Source: Struthio camelus | Taxonomy: Eukaryota > Chordata > Aves > Struthioniformes > Struthionidae | Direction of reading: 5' to 3' | NCBI RefSeq assembly: GCF_040807025.1 | Contig: NC_090942.1 | Span: forward strand, 77,047,987 to 77,111,986 | DNA: 64,000 nucleotides | In this document: positions 60,401 to 64,000 of the stretch, piece by piece | Layout: each line of letters opens with the position of its first letter | How positions within the stretch are numbered: position 1 is the stretch's first letter | Notes under the pieces: model-generated | What the model saw: only the letters and a program-made list of their open reading frames with translations | Told to the model about the DNA's origin: nothing | The model's database searches: none | Position numbers and translations under genes: made by a program

Positions 60401-62150
60401 AATACATACAGTTTTGGCAATGCCTAAATGCCTTGGAGATAGGGAAACAAAGCAGCCTCAAAGTAACACTCACCAAGCAAGTCAGCATATGTTAGGCTCT
60501 GTCTCTCTGAGAGCAATACATTAACTGTCTGACACCTTACTCTAGTATTTCATGTATGGCAAAACATTAAAGAAAGCCAAAATTTCCTCAGAAGTCTCTA
60601 ATATGGGTTTCATGTACTTCTTAACAGCTGGCATACAAACAGGTCTTCAGTGCTTTACAATCAGCTGATTGAGAATGATGACCAATATATTTTCTCTTTA
60701 CCAAGCACTAGCAACAAGGAGTATTAGACTGGAAGATATAAACCATGCCATTCTTTGCCAATGAGGAATGCTTTACTAGGACGTATTATCTTCAGAAACC
60801 CACTCGTACAAGTTATCACTGCAGAAAATACAAAGGATCATTTACTTCACAGGCCCTTTCTATAATCTCCCATAATCTGCCCAAAATCAAAAGGCAGATC
60901 TTGGAGAAGGGGAGAGTTCGTCTTCCTCCCTTCCACAGTACCCCTACAAAAAGCATAGTTTGCTTATATTTCAAGCTACGTTTGCTTAAGCGTGCTGCAG
61001 AAAGCGCACAGGGTGCCGATGGATCTCTGCCTTACAATCATCATGCTCCACGAAGCATGATCAGGCTGGATTTGTGTTTTCAGGACGAGGAAGGGGAAGA
61101 CCCGTTTCTCTGAAAAAGATCAGTGTCTCTGACTCTATTTGGGCCACAACTTGCTTAAGAACAAACTGTAGAAGTTAACATGTGGGAAAGTGAGGGAGGG
61201 AAGAGGAGAGAAGGAATCTCTCCTGTAGGCTCAAGGGAGGACTGGAACACATACAGACCCAGAAAATCAAGGTATGACTAATAAATATCATAAGATGATT
61301 CCAGTATTGTTAGTACAGCGTAGGGAAGACTACAAAAACTTGAAAGAGTAAAGGAAGTACGCTAAAGCAGTTATGGCAATGGAGCTCTCTGCAGGAGGTA
61401 GTTCTTCATCATAGCCCAGAGGGCTTCAGCTTAAGTAAGTTCCAAAATGTTTTATTTTACAGGGGAATTGCCACCTTCAAGACTCTAGTGTCAACAGAGG
61501 TTCCCTGAAAGCAGATAGCACAACTAGGGGGTAATACAGCAAGGCAATAGATGCTTCCAATGAGAGATTCTGCAATCAGCATTTTGATATGAGGCAGAGT
61601 AGGCAAGGATCTAGTTTTTCCCTTCTTAACTGCCTCAAACTGCACACACAAATTAAAAAACCTTTCAACGCCCCTATGGATCTGTTGGTATAATCTCTAC
61701 ACAGCTTATGGAACAGGGAAGAATTCCCATCCTCAAACCACCTTTTTTAATTGCACTAGAAGTCTCCAAGTCAGGCTCTCAGGAAAGGCTCCATGTCTAG
61801 TTCTGTCACAGATTTCCTACCTGATCTTTTTGTAGATTAGTTTCCAGTAAAGACTGGATAACAATCATGCTTTTGTTCTCCTGAACCCCGGTTAATGACA
61901 CTATAAACATACCTCTTTGGGCCATGCATTTCTCCTCATTTGTTTTATTTGGGGGGGGGGGGGAGGGGAGGGGGCGGAAATCGCCCTATGTCCCCGTAAA
62001 CACAGAAAAACAGGAAAAGCTAAGTCCTTACCACAGGAAAGCTAAGTTCCCCCTACCTCATCCCTTGAGGGGCTAGAAAATTTTTCAGAACGAACTACTC
62101 CTTCAGCTTGCTGCAGCCTTTTGAACTGTAAGCACCACTAAATTCAGTAC
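57460..62150. other. Intergenic interval, no gene recognised
   Basis: No splice-flanked coding segment or recognisable repeat. The open frame at 60745-61113 has no support beyond its length. A G-run of more than ten lies near 61951-61963. Confidence 0.5.
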
Positions 62151-62159
62151 AGAGTTCCA

Positions 62160-64000
62160 GCACTCTTTCAAAAAGACATCTTTATTATAAAAGATATAGA
62201 AAATATTAGCGTTAAACTTATTTCACAATGTTAATCACAGCAGTTATAAAAAACACAAGGTAAACATGTTTAAGAGCATTTGTAGACGAAATAAGTGTTT
62301 GCTACTTAGCCATCAGACATGGCAAAGATATGCTTAGTATCAGTGCTGTAAAGGCAGTCAGTGAGCATCAGTCTGCTAGAGGCCAGGGAAAGAGCACCGC
62401 TCTCTGCTACCCCTGTTTGCCATTGCAGGGCAGCACAGTGGAGCAAGATCTAATTGCAGGATTTTACCCTAGCTCAACTGAGGCAGACATTCCAGCTCTA
62501 AGCCATCCCAGGAATCCTTCTCAGTTAGAGCAGCTCCGCTACCTCAGGTGCCTTGTTATAAGCCTTCACTCTGTAAGGAGAAATGGGCTACAAGTCAAGT
62601 CATTTTAAAGTCATTTTAATTCCTTTCTGCTACTAGGATGTTTCAGCCTTCAAATAAGAAGGTTCTCAGAAAGAGTTCTTTTGGCACTTTTAGTGCAAAA
62701 AGTTGTTTTGCCTGCACTTAATGCCAAGAATTCAAAGTGGTGGCTGAAACCTTAAGTTTGCTTAGGTTATTCACTAGTTGTGGTTCCATTCAAGTGCCAA
62801 AACAGCTATTCAGCTTCAAACAGGAAGGACTACCCATGTTGCTGCCCACATTCAAGATGCAAAGATAGGAAGAAGAATCAGAAAGAGCCACCAGAAACTG
62901 TAGCAAGATATGGGATATGAGACTTCAGCCATAGTTTAATGCATGACAGGTCACCATGTAAACATTGAAGGTGAAGACCAGAGTTGGGAGTGGAGAAGGG
63001 GGAAAAAGGGTGGGGGGGAGGAGGGAAGAAGCCTTGGGACTGCTTGTGCATTTCTGTGAGCAAAACCCACAATGCTCTAGTTTGCATTTTGGAAAAAAAT
63101 GCTAGGCTTTGTTTTGAAGGAAGTGAATAAAGACACCGTACAAGATAGTAGTTCTCCACCAAATACAAGGATGGTGCGTTCTCTCCTTTTCACTCTGCAT
63201 TATCCTTTGGGCAGATTCAGTCCAAACTGGTAGGGAATGCATTCAGTCAGCAAGGATCCTGGTCTGTATTTTGCCTGCAGTGTGCCACTTCCATCCCTTA
63301 GAGGCAAAATTAAAAAGATACATTGATAAAAAATAAAAATAGCTAGTGTTTCAACCAAGTTCAGGAAAAAACTGCCATTGGCTATGAAGTGCTTATTTCA
63401 GTTACTCTTTTATAAGACAGCACCTCATCAAAAGAGGAGAGGTGATACCAGAGTTGAAACAAGACACAGGCTGTTCTGAAAGCAAACAAGGAGGCAGATC
63501 TCATGTTCTCTTAGCAGTCATCTTGGTACAGAGAGCAGAGAACCAGCTTGCTACAGAACCAACTGAAAGCAAGAGAAAAAGCCTTCTCGTCTTAGATGAG
63601 GTTCACTGTCTGAGCCCCGATGTGCACACATACAACAGTCAATCCAGTGCAGTCTAAATTCAAGTCACTTAGTTCAGCTTACAAGAATCAGTAATACTTC
63701 TTGGAAACAACTGTCTGCACCCATACATTTTATACCTATTTGAAGATGATACTTCAGTTGCTGCTAAAAGAACTGCTTATGTTTATGGTCCTCATCATCT
63801 TCCCTTGCAAGTTGACAGATTGCTCACCTTTGGGAGCGAGTCAGGCAGTATTTCAGCAGTGATTTTTCACACTGAGGGAAGAACCGACGTTGTACAGTTT
63901 ACCTTAAGGGCCGTTTTATACTTCCCATATCTAAACATCCAGCCAGATCACCACAAGACAAATAGCTGTACTTGACCCATAGTACAAGCTCTCTGCAGCT
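62160..64000 (-). other. Possible 3' UTR of a minus-strand gene entering from the right
   Basis: A minus-strand AATAAA at 62181-62186 is followed (leftwards) by GT-rich sequence, a plausible cleavage site. In human the gene after FGFR1OP2, facing it, is TM7SF3. I looked for its C-terminal exons on the minus strand here and found none, so the assignment is inference from gene order only. Confidence 0.3.
62181..62186 (-). terminator. Candidate minus-strand poly(A) signal AATAAA
   Basis: Minus strand reads ataataaagatgtctttttg and then gagtgctggaactctgtact, a GT-rich downstream element. Confidence 0.35.

Noticed and set aside
60745-61113. 122-codon plus-strand open frame
   Set aside because: No homology recognised, no context, and no spliced partners seen.
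1-64000. CRISPR arrays, bacterial operons, tRNA or rRNA genes, intact mobile elements
   Set aside because: None seen. The window is vertebrate-type DNA, and repeats present are short, simple or decayed.

Overview
This window looks like avian (sauropsid) nuclear DNA. Genes are split into many short exons with GT/AG introns, one CpG island serves a pair of divergent genes, and decayed CR1 LINE and MIR-type fragments sit in introns. The species cannot be fixed by eye. Three protein-coding genes can be assembled exon by exon, and every splice phase agrees.

Layout: (1) 1-4.2 kb shows no recognisable gene. (2) 4.3-15.9 kb, plus strand: a dystroglycan paralogue with five coding exons (1213 aa). It keeps the furin site, the TPTP O-mannosylation motif, the Gly|Ser self-cleavage site, a transmembrane helix and a PPxY motif. 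(3) 19.7-43.1 kb, minus strand: INTS13 (ASUN), sixteen coding exons giving exactly 706 aa, plus an unexpected in-frame 24-nt candidate microexon. It is tail-to-tail with the dystroglycan-like gene. (4) 42.4-43.8 kb: CpG-island bidirectional promoter with three copies of the TCTCGCGAGA palindrome and an NF-Y type CCAAT box. (5) 43.3-57.5 kb, plus strand: FGFR1OP2, five coding exons giving 215 aa, with a proximal and a distal poly(A) signal. (6) 57.5-64 kb: no exon found. A minus-strand poly(A) signal near 62.18 kb suggests the 3' UTR of the next gene, which by mammalian gene order would be TM7SF3; no coding sequence seen here confirms that.

The INTS13-FGFR1OP2 head-to-head pair has the same order and orientation as human chromosome 12p11. 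The dystroglycan-like gene next to INTS13 is the main unusual content: human has no gene of this kind at that place as far as I recall. INTS13 works in the Integrator RNA 3'-end processing complex and FGFR1OP2 in STRIPAK phosphatase-kinase assemblies. They share a promoter, not a pathway. The dystroglycan-like product would be a cell-surface matrix receptor and is unrelated in function to both.
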